Shown here piece after piece: positions 42,321 through 51,556 of a stretch of DNA of 64,000 nucleotides (positions are counted from its first letter, which is position 1; each line of letters begins with the position of its first letter). The notes under the pieces were generated by a model, which was given only the letters and a program-made list of their open reading frames with translations, had not been told where the DNA came from and searched no databases. This DNA is from an uncultured Leptotrichia sp. (GTDB lineage Bacteria; Fusobacteriota; Fusobacteriia; Fusobacteriales; Leptotrichiaceae), in the NCBI GenBank assembly GCA_937925095.1, contig CALEXX010000003.1:1-64000 (forward strand), read 5' to 3'. Position numbers and translations under genes: made by a program.

Positions 42321-43244
42321 TTACATTTGTTCTAATTCATCCAGATTATAAGGAGTTTCCTGATAAACATGGTGGTTAATCCAGTTTATAAAAAAAAGGT
42401 TTGCATGCCCTCTCCACTTAAACAGAGGTGTTTTCTCCGGGTTATCTTCCGGATAGTAATTAAATGGAACGCTTATTTCCTTGCCTAATTTAACATCTCT
42501 TTCATATTCAGATGCAAGGGTCATTCTGTCGTATTCCATATGTCCTGTAACAAATATCCTTCTTTTATCCTTAGTTCTCACGATTGAAACTCCAGCTTCA
42601 GGAGATTTTGCCAATATTTCAAGCTCCTCAATCTTATTTATATCTTCTTCCTTTACTTCTGTATGTCTTGACTGGGGCATATAGAATATTTCGTCAAATC
42701 CCCTAAAAAGTCCTATGCTGCTGTCATCAAGCTTTAAAGGATATATTCCAAAAAGCTTTTCATCGAGAGGATACTTTTTAATTCCGTAATGATAATAAAG
42801 TCCCGCCTGTGCTCCCCAACATATATACAATGTTGAAAAAACATGTTTATTACTCCATTCTAAAATTTCTGTAAGTTCCTTCCAGTAGTCAACTTTTTCA
42901 AATTCAAGAGTTTCCACAGGAGCTCCTGTAATTATAAGCCCATCAAACTTCTCATCTTTTATATCATTAAAAGTCTTATAGAAATTTTGCATATGTTCTT
43001 CTGAAATATTTTTTGACACATAGCTATCCATTTTTAAAAGTGTTACCTCCATTTGAAGTGGAGTATTACTTAATAACCTTAAAAGCTGTGTTTCTGTTTC
43101 TATTTTTGTAGGCATCAGATTTACTATTACAAATTTTAAAGGACGAATATCTTGCGACAATGCTCTTGCTTCATTCATTACAAAAATATTCTCCTTTGCT
43201 AAAATATTTACAGCTGGCAAATTATTTGGTATTTTTATAGGCAT
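42321..43244 (-). CDS. metA: Homoserine O-acyltransferase MetA (probably O-acetyl type)
   Basis: 307 residues from ATG 43244 ('MPIKIPNNLPAVNIL', matching MetA starts; a TTG at 43250 is also possible). First step of methionine synthesis from homoserine. Seen are 'LIITGAPVETLEF', the catalytic Cys in 'STLYICWGAQAG' and 'FVTGHMEYDRMTL'. In the 'GAP-V-E' stretch the Glu is the residue reported to favour acetyl-CoA, where succinyl-CoA enzymes have Gly, so an acetyltransferase is predicted. No SAM riboswitch was found upstream; two 17-bp direct repeats lie in the promoter region. Confidence 0.93.
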   Translation of the reverse strand: MPIKIPNNLPAVNILAKENIFVMNEARALSQDIRPLKFVIVNLMPTKIETETQLLRLLSNTPLQMEVTLLKMDSYVSKNISEEHMQNFYKTFNDIKDEKFDGLIITGAPVETLEFEKVDYWKELTEILEWSNKHVFSTLYICWGAQAGLYYHYGIKKYPLDEKLFGIYPLKLDDSSIGLFRGFDEIFYMPQSRHTEVKEEDINKIEELEILAKSPEAGVSIVRTKDKRRIFVTGHMEYDRMTLASEYERDVKLGKEISVPFNYYPEDNPEKTPLFKWRGHANLFFINWINHHVYQETPYNLDELEQM

Positions 43245-43336
43245 TGTCAATATTCTCCTTTCATTATTTTTTATAGCTTAAAGCTTATTCAATTTTATTA
43301 AATATTATATATTTTTTTCTCTTAAATTGCAACAGA

Positions 43337-43353
43337 ATTTGTGAATTCTTATA
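43337..43353. repeat. 17-bp direct repeat upstream of metA, copy 1
   Basis: ATTTGTGAATTCTTATA, identical to the copy at 43381-43397. The spacing of 44 bp is about four helical turns; probable operator of metA or dtd. Confidence 0.7.
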
Positions 43354-43380
43354 TTTTCTGAACTACAATATAACTAAAAC

Positions 43381-43397
43381 ATTTGTGAATTCTTATA
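43381..43397. repeat. 17-bp direct repeat upstream of metA, copy 2
   Basis: Second copy of ATTTGTGAATTCTTATA, in the same orientation, between metA and dtd. Confidence 0.7.
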
Positions 43398-43466
43398 AAA
43401 ATCTTTGTTAAAACTTTTTTATATGCTTTTTCAAATAAAAATTTAAATGAAATTATAAGAAAAAGC

Positions 43467-43495
43467 TTGACAAATACTCAGAATATTTATAAAAT
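43467..43495 (+). promoter_or_regulatory. Promoter of dtd
   Basis: TTGACA (43467-43472), 17 bp, TAAAAT (43490-43495), about 37 bp before the dtd start. Confidence 0.75.
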
Positions 43496-43532
43496 AGAAT
43501 AGCAAAGATACGTTTTTTTACAGGTGGTTTTT

Positions 43533-43970
43533 ATGAAATTAATTATACAAAGGGTAAAGTCTGCTAAAATGTCTGTTAATAGTAGTTTTAAATGTGAAAT
43601 TAACAGAGGAATAGTTGCATACCTGGGTATTACACATGAAGATGACATTAAAGATATTAATTACTGCGTTGATAAATTAATCCATTTAAGAATTTTTGAT
43701 GATGAAAATGGTAAATTGAATTTATCTGTACAGGATATCAAAGGAGAATTGTTAATCGTAAGTAATTTTACAATTTACGGAAATACAAAAAAAGGCAGAA
43801 GACCGGATTATTTAAATTCAGCACCTGCTGAAAAAGCAAAAAAGATATATGACCTTTTTATTGAAAAACTTTCAGAAACAGATGTTCCATTTAAAACAGG
43901 AGAATTTCAGCAATATATGGAAATAGAGTCAATAAATGATGGTCCAATAAATTTAATTATAGAATCTTAA
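43533..43970 (+). CDS. dtd: D-aminoacyl-tRNA deacylase
   Basis: 145 residues from ATG 43533 (CAGGTGG ribosome site). Hydrolyses D-amino acids, and glycine on tRNA-Ala, from mischarged tRNA. Seen are 'MKLIIQRVKSAKM', 'GIVAYLGITHEDD', 'LLIVSNFTIYGNTKKGRRPDY' (S-x-F-T-x-x-x) and 'INDGPINLII' (usually N-x-G-P-V-T; here Pro-Ile-Asn, a small change at the cross-subunit Gly-Pro motif). Likely cotranscribed with the NlpC gene 31 bp downstream. Confidence 0.93.
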   Translation: MKLIIQRVKSAKMSVNSSFKCEINRGIVAYLGITHEDDIKDINYCVDKLIHLRIFDDENGKLNLSVQDIKGELLIVSNFTIYGNTKKGRRPDYLNSAPAEKAKKIYDLFIEKLSETDVPFKTGEFQQYMEIESINDGPINLIIES

Positions 43971-44001
43971 AAATAAAAAACTTCAGAAAGGAAAAGTTAT
44001 T

Positions 44002-44679
44002 ATGAAAAAGAAAAATGTTATTCTGATGGCTTCGCTTTCCTTATTTGCAATGAACTGTTCAACTTTACAAAATAATTCTGCTTCTAGAAAAAGAAATAAT
44101 AAAGTTAAAACAGATCCTGAAACTGCAGATGCAACTGAAAGCAGAAAAGAAAATGACAGGGAGCACAAATCAGACAATCAAAATTTAAAAAACAGATTTA
44201 GTAATGACAGTCTAGTTATTACTAAAATTAATGAACTGCAGGAAAAAAATCAGAGACTTTTAATTAGCGGTACAAGTTCTGAAATACGTACAGTAAAATT
44301 ACAGAATGCTCTCTTAAAATCATTTGAAAACTGGAAAGGTACAAGATACTCATTCGGTGGAGATTCAAGCAGAGGAATTGACTGTTCTGCCTTAACACGT
44401 AGAGTTTATCGTGAAGTCTTCAGTTTTGAATTGCCTAGAGTTACAAAAGATCAGATTAAAGTAGGAAGACATGTTTCAAGAAATAATTTAAAACCTGGAG
44501 ATATTTTATACTTCAGACCGGATGGAAAATATAATCACACAGCTGTTTATCTAGGAAATTCATTGTTCATAAACGCTTCTTCCTCAAAAGGAGTTATATT
44601 ATCTTCAATGGAACACTCTTACTGGTCAAAATATTTTGTACATGGTGTTAGAGTTGATACTGCAAGTGCAAATGTATAA
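44002..44679 (+). CDS. NlpC/P60-family peptidoglycan endopeptidase, probable lipoprotein
   Basis: 225 residues. A signal sequence ends in 'LFAMNC', a weak lipobox because Asn is at -1, with Cys19 as possible lipidation site. A charged linker leads to a C-terminal NlpC/P60 domain: Cys in 'RGIDCSALTRRVYREV' and His in 'YNHTAVYLGNSLFINAS', with 'LKPGDILYF'. Such enzymes cut D-Glu-meso-diaminopimelate links in stem peptides. A bidirectional terminator follows. Confidence 0.88.
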   Translation: MKKKNVILMASLSLFAMNCSTLQNNSASRKRNNKVKTDPETADATESRKENDREHKSDNQNLKNRFSNDSLVITKINELQEKNQRLLISGTSSEIRTVKLQNALLKSFENWKGTRYSFGGDSSRGIDCSALTRRVYREVFSFELPRVTKDQIKVGRHVSRNNLKPGDILYFRPDGKYNHTAVYLGNSLFINASSSKGVILSSMEHSYWSKYFVHGVRVDTASANV

Positions 44680-44696
44680 ATAGCATAATATAATAA

Positions 44697-44752
44697 AAAA
44701 CTGTTTCTGCCAGATATTTTTAAAATCTGAAAGCTTGAAACAGTTTTTTTTA
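44697..44752. terminator. Bidirectional terminator after the NlpC/P60 gene
   Basis: AAAACTGTTTC (44697-44707) pairs with GAAACAGTTTT (44737-44747); inner CAGAT/ATCTG arms. A-tract before and T-tract after. Confidence 0.8.
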
Positions 44753-44761
44753 TTATTTTTT

Positions 44762-45577
44762 CTATTCTTCTATTTTATTTTCCATCACATTAGCAGTTTC
44801 TTCTTTTTTACCAGTAAGATAAGAAAATTCATCCGGTATTTCACTTGTATACTCTACATTAAGATAAATAATTGATAATAACATTATTTTAAATATATTA
44901 AGTGATACTGTTATAGCAGTGCTTAAAAGAAGTCCTATAATTCCTAATTTACCTAAAATCTGTCCTACTCCAACATTTAATGCCCCAATAACAAATATTG
45001 GTATAAACATTCTCAATTTATTTCCTTTAGAAAGATATAAATTATATCTGAACGATTCCCAGAAACTACCTCTTCTTGATATATATATTGGCATAAAGTA
45101 TAAAATACATATTTGTATAAGAAGCATTATAACTACTAAGATTATAATCGGAATTCGCATTTCAGAAAAAAATCTTATCTGGTCTGTTCTTGATAATCTT
45201 TCTATTCCAAGGGTGAAAATATAATGCATAAACATCGCCCCCAATACAACTCCAATCAAAGCTGAAAAGCCTAGCAGTGCAAATATTTTTCTTAGATTAC
45301 CGTTGTTATCATATTCCCTTTCCTCTATTTTAAAAATCACTTTCTTGTATAGCAACCACATTCTAGATATAGCCACAAGTGTTACTATACCTGTAAGCAT
45401 TTCGAATAAAGGATTCTGACTTATAACAGAAAATACAGATGCCAAATAAAGAACATATAATACTATTATTTCCTTATTATCATTTTTCATCATTTCCTTA
45501 AATAATTCATATGCTACTATAAAATACTGTCTGAAAGTAAGTTTCCCTTCCCGTAATAATTTTCTCAATTCATCCAT
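44762..45577 (-). CDS. Multi-pass membrane protein of unknown function
   Basis: 271 residues with about six membrane helices (near residues 40-55, 60-75, 95-120, 143-165, 190-210 and 215-240), a cytoplasmic-looking charged N-terminus and a polar tail. No family recognised with confidence; DUF-type integral membrane proteins of this shape are common in fusobacteria. It is convergent with the NlpC gene and is not in an evident operon. Confidence 0.7.
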   Translation of the reverse strand: MDELRKLLREGKLTFRQYFIVAYELFKEMMKNDNKEIIVLYVLYLASVFSVISQNPLFEMLTGIVTLVAISRMWLLYKKVIFKIEEREYDNNGNLRKIFALLGFSALIGVVLGAMFMHYIFTLGIERLSRTDQIRFFSEMRIPIIILVVIMLLIQICILYFMPIYISRRGSFWESFRYNLYLSKGNKLRMFIPIFVIGALNVGVGQILGKLGIIGLLLSTAITVSLNIFKIMLLSIIYLNVEYTSEIPDEFSYLTGKKEETANVMENKIEE

Positions 45578-45710
45578 TAACTCTTTTCTCCTTTCATTAT
45601 TTAAAATTTTCCTTTAAAATTCTATCATTTTTTAATGATTTAATCAATATTTTCTTTATTTTATAACTTTTATTTTATAACTTTTTCTTTACAATATCTG
45701 AAAAAAGAAA

Positions 45711-45729
45711 GAGGGCTTTTATTACCCTC
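45711..45729 (-). terminator. Terminator after substrate-binding protein 1
   Basis: GAGGG/CCCTC stem. On the minus strand it is followed by TTTCTTTTTT. Confidence 0.7.
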
Positions 45730-45741
45730 ATTCAGTTATAG

Positions 45742-47532
45742 CTATTTTTTAGATTTTATAGGTTCTGCAGCTGTAAGTTCAACTAAGTGTATTCCTTTTC
45801 CTTGTTTTAATGCCCCATAAGCTACATCAAAGTTTTTAACACGTTTATTTACAGGATATAATTGATATCTGTAAGTTAAAGGTACTTCTACTGCTTGATT
45901 TATATAGTATTCTTGCCATTTTTTATAAGCTTCAGGCTTATAGTTAGGATCTGTCAATGTTTTAGGACTTGTTACTTCTGCCATCAGTTTGTCATTTTCA
46001 TCTGAAGCAAATCTTGAATAATTGAACATTGATTTACGTCCTGCTGTTTCGTATGGCCCTAAGTTTGTTCCAACTCCCCATGCTGCAAAATATACATCTA
46101 TTTCCGGGTCATCTGCTTCAACCTTGTCGTAGAAACTGTTAAATTCTATAAGTCTTCCTGTTGCAAGAACACCTTTTATTCCTATTTCCTTCCATTGCTG
46201 TATATAGAACTGTACTAATGGTTCAGCTATATCCCCACCTGACATTGCGGCAATTTTTATTTCAAATGGTTTTCCATTTTTATCTTCTCTATATCCATCA
46301 CCATTTACATCTTTATATCCGGCTTCATCTAAAAGTTTTTTAGCCTTTTCAGGATCATAAGGAAATCCTGCTAAATCTTTTGGATAGTATTTTCCAAATA
46401 CAGGTGGCACAGAAGAAGTAGCTTTTTCTCTTAATCCGTCATAGAAGGCTTTTACCATCTGGTTTATATCAAGTCCATAAGCAAGTGCCTGTCTTAATTT
46501 TAAATCTGCCATTTTTGCATTTGGATTTACTACATTTTCACCCTTTGCCTTATCATATTTACCCATTTTAAATCCTAAATATGAATAATAAAGTTCCTGT
46601 CTTCCAAGTGTTTCAATATTATCAAAATCTTTGTAAATTTTATATAATTCTGTTGGAATAGAAAATACTATATCATATTTTCCAGACTTTATTGCGGCAG
46701 TTATTGTCTGTGAATTTACAACCTGTATTGTAACCTTGTCTGTTTTAGGTTTTCCTTTAAAATAATAAGGATTTCCTTTTAGTTCTATACTTTCTCCAGG
46801 CACTATGCTGCTTATAGTATAAGGTCCTGCCACTACCACTTTTGTTCTTACTTTTTCTGATTTTTCAAGATCTTTTATAGGAACATCCTTTAAGTAATGC
46901 TTTGGCATTGCATATCTTTCCAGACCGTTTCCTCCTGTATAAATTCCTTGTCCCATTTCTTTAAAAGAAATTTCCACTGTCTTATCATCGATTTTTTTAA
47001 TTCCTGAAATTGTAGATGCCTTTCCTGCTTTATACTCTTCCATTCCTACTATTTTGGCACTTTCATCACTATATCTTACACCAGTGTAATCTTTATTACC
47101 TATTACTTCATAAGTATAGATAATATCATCTGCAACTATTGGCTGACCGTCAGACCATTTCATTCCGTCCTTTATTTTTATAGTTGCCTTTTTGTTTTCC
47201 GGATCTACACTTAAAGTAGCTATTCCTGTGTCAGTTACTTCAAAGTTTTCATCAATATCTAAAATATAACTTCCTAAAAACCAGTCAATTATATCTCCGT
47301 CATAACCGTCCTTATACATTGCCTGATTAAATATTCCTACTAATGGTGAATCCTTAACCATTGCAACACTTAGAACTGCTCCTGGAACTGCATTATCTTT
47401 ATTCTGAGTTTCTGTTTCAAATTTTATACTCTCAGAATTCTTATTTCCATCAGCACTCTTTTTCTGCCCTGGTCCACATGACATTAACAACATCATCATA
47501 ATTAACACTGAAACTACACTTTTAATTTTCAT
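45742..47532 (-). CDS. Oligopeptide ABC transporter substrate-binding lipoprotein, paralogue 1
   Basis: 596 residues of the SBP family 5 (OppA-like). Lipobox 'LLMSCGPG' gives a lipoprotein anchored in the periplasm. The family pattern includes 'KDGMKWSDGQPIVADDIIYTYEVIGNKDYTG', 'LRQALAYGLDINQMV' and 'AKKLLDEAGYKDVNGDGYRE'. It binds peptides for the OppBCDF transporter encoded upstream at 53.5-57.4 kb. Fourth and last gene in a tandem array of paralogues; a terminator separates it from paralogue 2. Confidence 0.93.
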   Translation of the reverse strand: MKIKSVVSVLIMMMLLMSCGPGQKKSADGNKNSESIKFETETQNKDNAVPGAVLSVAMVKDSPLVGIFNQAMYKDGYDGDIIDWFLGSYILDIDENFEVTDTGIATLSVDPENKKATIKIKDGMKWSDGQPIVADDIIYTYEVIGNKDYTGVRYSDESAKIVGMEEYKAGKASTISGIKKIDDKTVEISFKEMGQGIYTGGNGLERYAMPKHYLKDVPIKDLEKSEKVRTKVVVAGPYTISSIVPGESIELKGNPYYFKGKPKTDKVTIQVVNSQTITAAIKSGKYDIVFSIPTELYKIYKDFDNIETLGRQELYYSYLGFKMGKYDKAKGENVVNPNAKMADLKLRQALAYGLDINQMVKAFYDGLREKATSSVPPVFGKYYPKDLAGFPYDPEKAKKLLDEAGYKDVNGDGYREDKNGKPFEIKIAAMSGGDIAEPLVQFYIQQWKEIGIKGVLATGRLIEFNSFYDKVEADDPEIDVYFAAWGVGTNLGPYETAGRKSMFNYSRFASDENDKLMAEVTSPKTLTDPNYKPEAYKKWQEYYINQAVEVPLTYRYQLYPVNKRVKNFDVAYGALKQGKGIHLVELTAAEPIKSKK

Positions 47533-47625
47533 ACTAACCTACCTCCAGTTTTTTTATTGATATATTAACTTAATTTATTCTAGCACTTTTAATAAATTAT
47601 ATCAATACTTTTTTCACATCATAAA

Positions 47626-47657
47626 AAACGCTGATAATCCTTTATTTATCAGCGTTT
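47626..47657 (-). terminator. Terminator after substrate-binding protein 2
   Basis: AAACGCTGATAA and TTATCAGCGTTT form a perfect 12-bp stem; on the minus strand a T6 tract follows. Confidence 0.9.
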
Positions 47658-47731
47658 GAATCAATTTTACATCTTTTTCGATATCTTATATCTTTTATAT
47701 AATTTTCATATATAACAGTTATATTTAACTA

Positions 47732-49534
47732 TTAGTTTGTTGCTTTTATAGGTTCTGCAGCTGTAAGTTCCCACTGCTGAACCATTTTTCCATTTAAAAA
47801 TAAATCGTATCCTACATAGAAGTTTTTAACTCTTTTATTTATAGGGAATATTTCATATCTATAAGTTAAAGGTACTTCAACTGCTTGATTTATATAATAT
47901 TCCTGCCATTTTTTATAAGCTTCTGCTTTATAATTAGGATCTTCCAATGTTTTAGGACTTGAAATTTCAGCCATTAACTTATCATTTTCATCAGAAACGA
48001 ATCTTGGGAAGTTAAATGGTGTTTTTCTTCCTCCACCTTCAATTGGGTTCAAGTTTGTTCCAACTGACCATGCAGCAAAGAATACATCTATTTCAGGGTC
48101 ATCAGCCTGTACTTTATCATAGAAACTGTTAAATTCTATAAGTCTTCCTGTAGAAAGAACACCTTTTATACCAATTTCTTTCCATTGCTGTATATAGAAC
48201 TGTGCCAATGGTTCAGCTATATCTCCACCTGCCATTGAGGCTATTCTCACTTCAAATGGTTTTCCATTTTTATCTTCTCTGTATCCATCTCCATTTACAT
48301 CTTTGTATCCTGCTTCGTCTAAAAGCTGTTTTGCCTTTTCAGGATTATAAGGGAATCCCGGTATATCTTTTGAATAATATTTTTTAAATGCAGGAGGTAC
48401 AGCCATTGTAGCTCTTTCTCTTAATCCATAATAGAAAGCTTTTACCATTTGTTCTACATCAAGACCGTAAACAAGAGCCTGTCTCAATCTTATATCTGCC
48501 ATTTTTGCATTTGGATCTGTTATATTTTCTCCTTTTACCTTGTCAAAATGACCTACTTTGAAAGCCATATATGAATAATATAATTCCTGTCTTCCAAGTA
48601 TTTCAAGGTTATTTAAATCCTTATATGATTTATACAAATTTGTAGGAATACGTAAAGCCATATCATATTTTCCTGTTTTCAAAGCTGATACAACAGTATT
48701 TGAGTTTACTACTTCCACTGTTGCTTTTTCAATTTTTGGCTTACCTCTAAAGTGATGTGGGTTTGCCTTAAGTTCTAAACTTTCTCCTTGAACTCCACTA
48801 ACTATAGTATACGCACCAAGAGTTATCATTTTGTTTCTTACTTTTTCTGATTTTTCTAAATCTTTTATAGGTATATCTTTTAAATGGTGTTCAGGTAATG
48901 CTGACGCTATTAATCCATTTCCTCCAGTGTAAACACCTTGTCCCAGTTCTGTAAATGAAACTTCTACTGTTTTGTCATCAATTTTCTTAAGTCCTGAGAT
49001 ATCCTGTGCTTTACCTTCATGATATTCCTTCATTCCTACTACTTTTTCATTGTCATCATTATATCTTACACCTGTGTAATCTTTACTTCCTATTACTTTA
49101 TATGCAAATATAATATCATCAGCTGTCAATGGCTGTCCATCTGACCATTTTATTCCATCTTTTATTTTTATTGTAGCTTTTTTATTTGGAGCATCTACAG
49201 ATAATGTTGCCATTCCTGTATCTGTAATTTCAAAGTTTTCATCCAGATCAAATATTTCATTTCTAAAGAAAGTAGATATTAATTCACCATCATATCCATC
49301 TCCCTGACCTATATTTGAATAGAAAATACCGATTAAAGGAGAATCTTTTACTATCGCAACTCTTAAAACTGCATCTTTTACTGCTGGTGCAGTATTTGTT
49401 GTTTCAATAGGGAATTTTGAAGCATCTACAGTTTCCCCGCCACCTTTCTTACTTTTCTTTTCTCCCGGTCCACAAGCTGTAAGTAGCATCATGATAGCGA
49501 CCAAAAGAAGCATAATCGACTTCTTAATTTTCAT
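47732..49534 (-). CDS. Oligopeptide ABC transporter substrate-binding lipoprotein, paralogue 2
   Basis: 600 residues, SBP family 5. Lipobox 'LLTACGPG'. Near-identical family blocks to the neighbours ('IKWSDGQPLTADDIIFAYKVIGSKDYTGVRY', 'PFNFPRFVSDENDKLMAEISSPKTL'), so it arose by duplication; differences lie mainly in loops that would shape the peptide pocket. Flanked by terminators, so probably transcribed on its own. Confidence 0.93.
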   Translation of the reverse strand: MKIKKSIMLLLVAIMMLLTACGPGEKKSKKGGGETVDASKFPIETTNTAPAVKDAVLRVAIVKDSPLIGIFYSNIGQGDGYDGELISTFFRNEIFDLDENFEITDTGMATLSVDAPNKKATIKIKDGIKWSDGQPLTADDIIFAYKVIGSKDYTGVRYNDDNEKVVGMKEYHEGKAQDISGLKKIDDKTVEVSFTELGQGVYTGGNGLIASALPEHHLKDIPIKDLEKSEKVRNKMITLGAYTIVSGVQGESLELKANPHHFRGKPKIEKATVEVVNSNTVVSALKTGKYDMALRIPTNLYKSYKDLNNLEILGRQELYYSYMAFKVGHFDKVKGENITDPNAKMADIRLRQALVYGLDVEQMVKAFYYGLRERATMAVPPAFKKYYSKDIPGFPYNPEKAKQLLDEAGYKDVNGDGYREDKNGKPFEVRIASMAGGDIAEPLAQFYIQQWKEIGIKGVLSTGRLIEFNSFYDKVQADDPEIDVFFAAWSVGTNLNPIEGGGRKTPFNFPRFVSDENDKLMAEISSPKTLEDPNYKAEAYKKWQEYYINQAVEVPLTYRYEIFPINKRVKNFYVGYDLFLNGKMVQQWELTAAEPIKATN

Positions 49535-49653
49535 TTTTTGTAACCTCCTGTTTTTTTTAATTTATATATAAAGTTTACCACCTTTTTTTCAAATTGGCAA
49601 ATATTTTTCAAAAATTTTTCAAATTTTATTATAATTTTTGAGAAAATACAGAA

Positions 49654-49697
49654 AAATTGCACTTCAAATCTTTTATTAAGATTAAAAAGTGCAATTT
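49654..49697 (-). terminator. Terminator after substrate-binding protein 3
   Basis: AAATTGCACTT pairs with AAGTGCAATTT, with an inner AATCTT/AAGATT hairpin. Confidence 0.8.
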
Positions 49698-49710
49698 CAT
49701 ATAATTAATA

Positions 49711-51498
49711 CTAATTTTTTGCTTTTATAGGTTCAGCTGCTGTTAACTCTATTGTATAAACTCCTCCGGCACTTCCATATGAAATATTATAATTTTTTAC
49801 CCTTTTATTTACAGGGAATACTTCGTATCTGTATGTTAGAGGTACTTCAACTGCCTGATTTATAAAGTATTCCTGCCATTTTTTATAAGCTTCTGCTTTA
49901 TAATTAGGATCAGTCAATGTTTTAGGGTTAGCAGTATCTTCCATAAGTCTTGTATTTTCGTCAGAAACAAAACGTGTATAGTTAAATGCCGCACGTGGTC
50001 CTTTTACCTTCATTGCATTCAGGTCGCTTCCTGTTCCCCATGCAGCAAAGAATACATCTATTTCAGGATCATCTGCTTTTACTTTTTCATAGAAACTGTT
50101 GAATTCTATAAGTCTTCCTGTAGCAAGTACAGCTTTTATTCCTATTTCCTTCCATTGCTGTATATAGAACTGTACTAACGGTTCAGCTATATCTCCACCT
50201 GCCATTGCAGCTATTCTCACTTCAAATGGTTTTCCATTTTTGTCTTCCCTGTATCCGTCTCCATTTACATCTTTATATCCTGCTTCATCTAAAAGCTGTT
50301 TTGCTTTTTCAGGATTATATGGGAATCCTTTTATATCTTTTGTATAATATTTCTTAAATACAGGTGGTATTGATGTTGTAGCTCTTTCTCTTAATCCATG
50401 ATAGAAAGCTTTTACCATTTGTTCTATATCAAGTCCGTATGCAAGAGCCTGTCTCAATTTTATATCTGCCATTTTTGCATTTGGATCTACTATGCTTATA
50501 CCTTTTTCTTTATCATATTTTCCCACTTTGAATCCCATATATGAATAATAAAGTTCCTGTCTTCCAAGTACTTGAAGATTATCCAGATCTTTAAATGTTT
50601 TATATAAATCTGTAGGTATTTGATAAGCTATATCATATTTCCCTGCTTTTAGAGCTGAAACTATTGTCTGTGAATTTACAACTTCCACAGTAACTTTTTC
50701 AGTTTTTGCTTTACCTTTATAGAAATAAGGATTTGCCTTAAGTTCTAAACTTTCTCCCTGTATTGCTTTCTCAACTGTATAAGGTCCTGTTGTAAGAACT
50801 TTATTTCTTGATTTTTCTGACGTTTCAAGATCTTTTATAGCTACATCCTTTAAATAATGTTTCGGAAGGGCATATCCTATAAGACCATTTCCTAATGTAT
50901 ATATTCCCTGACCAATTTCATTGAATGAAATTTCAACTGTATTGTTGTCAATTTTTTTGATTCCTGATATAGTTGAAGCTTTTCCTTCATGATATTCCTT
51001 CATTCCTATTATTTTTTCGTTGTCATCAGTATATCTTATACCTGTATAATCTTTATTTCCAACAACTTCATATGCATAAATTACATCATCCGCAACAATA
51101 GGCTGTCCGTCAGACCATTTCATTCCATCTTTTATTTTTATAGTTGCCTTTTTATTTTCAGCATCTACTGTTAAAGTTGCAATTCCTCCGTCTGTCACTT
51201 CAAAATTCTCATCTGTTTCAAATATACCTGAACCTAAAAAGTTATCAACAAGAATTCCGTCATAACCATCTGAATAAACTACATCACTTAACAATCCTAC
51301 CAATGGTGAATCCTTTACTATTGCCACTTTTAAAACTGCATCCTTTACAGCTTGGCCATCATTTGATGTTTCAACTGGAAACGCCACATTTTCATTTGAT
51401 GTATCCCCTGCCTTACTCTTCTTTTCCCCTGGTCCGCACGCGGTTACTAATAACATAATTGTTAATAAAAACAGCATGACTATTTTCTTTCTGCTCAT
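49711..51498 (-). CDS. Oligopeptide ABC transporter substrate-binding lipoprotein, paralogue 3
   Basis: 595 residues, SBP family 5, lipobox 'LLVTACGPG'. It shares 'KKATIKIKDGMKWSDGQPIVADDVIYAYEVVGNKDYTGIRY' type blocks with its neighbours. It follows paralogue 4 by 58 bp without a visible terminator, so these two may be cotranscribed. A terminator follows. Confidence 0.93.
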   Translation of the reverse strand: MSRKKIVMLFLLTIMLLVTACGPGEKKSKAGDTSNENVAFPVETSNDGQAVKDAVLKVAIVKDSPLVGLLSDVVYSDGYDGILVDNFLGSGIFETDENFEVTDGGIATLTVDAENKKATIKIKDGMKWSDGQPIVADDVIYAYEVVGNKDYTGIRYTDDNEKIIGMKEYHEGKASTISGIKKIDNNTVEISFNEIGQGIYTLGNGLIGYALPKHYLKDVAIKDLETSEKSRNKVLTTGPYTVEKAIQGESLELKANPYFYKGKAKTEKVTVEVVNSQTIVSALKAGKYDIAYQIPTDLYKTFKDLDNLQVLGRQELYYSYMGFKVGKYDKEKGISIVDPNAKMADIKLRQALAYGLDIEQMVKAFYHGLRERATTSIPPVFKKYYTKDIKGFPYNPEKAKQLLDEAGYKDVNGDGYREDKNGKPFEVRIAAMAGGDIAEPLVQFYIQQWKEIGIKAVLATGRLIEFNSFYEKVKADDPEIDVFFAAWGTGSDLNAMKVKGPRAAFNYTRFVSDENTRLMEDTANPKTLTDPNYKAEAYKKWQEYFINQAVEVPLTYRYEVFPVNKRVKNYNISYGSAGGVYTIELTAAEPIKAKN

Positions 51499-51556
51499 TT
51501 TCTTACCTCCTGGTTTTTTTTTAACTAATGTATATAACTAAAGTTATATCTAAATA

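Noticed and set aside
43251..43460. SAM riboswitch upstream of metA
   Set aside because: No fold with the conserved SAM-I or SAM-II core was recognised; only direct repeats are visible.
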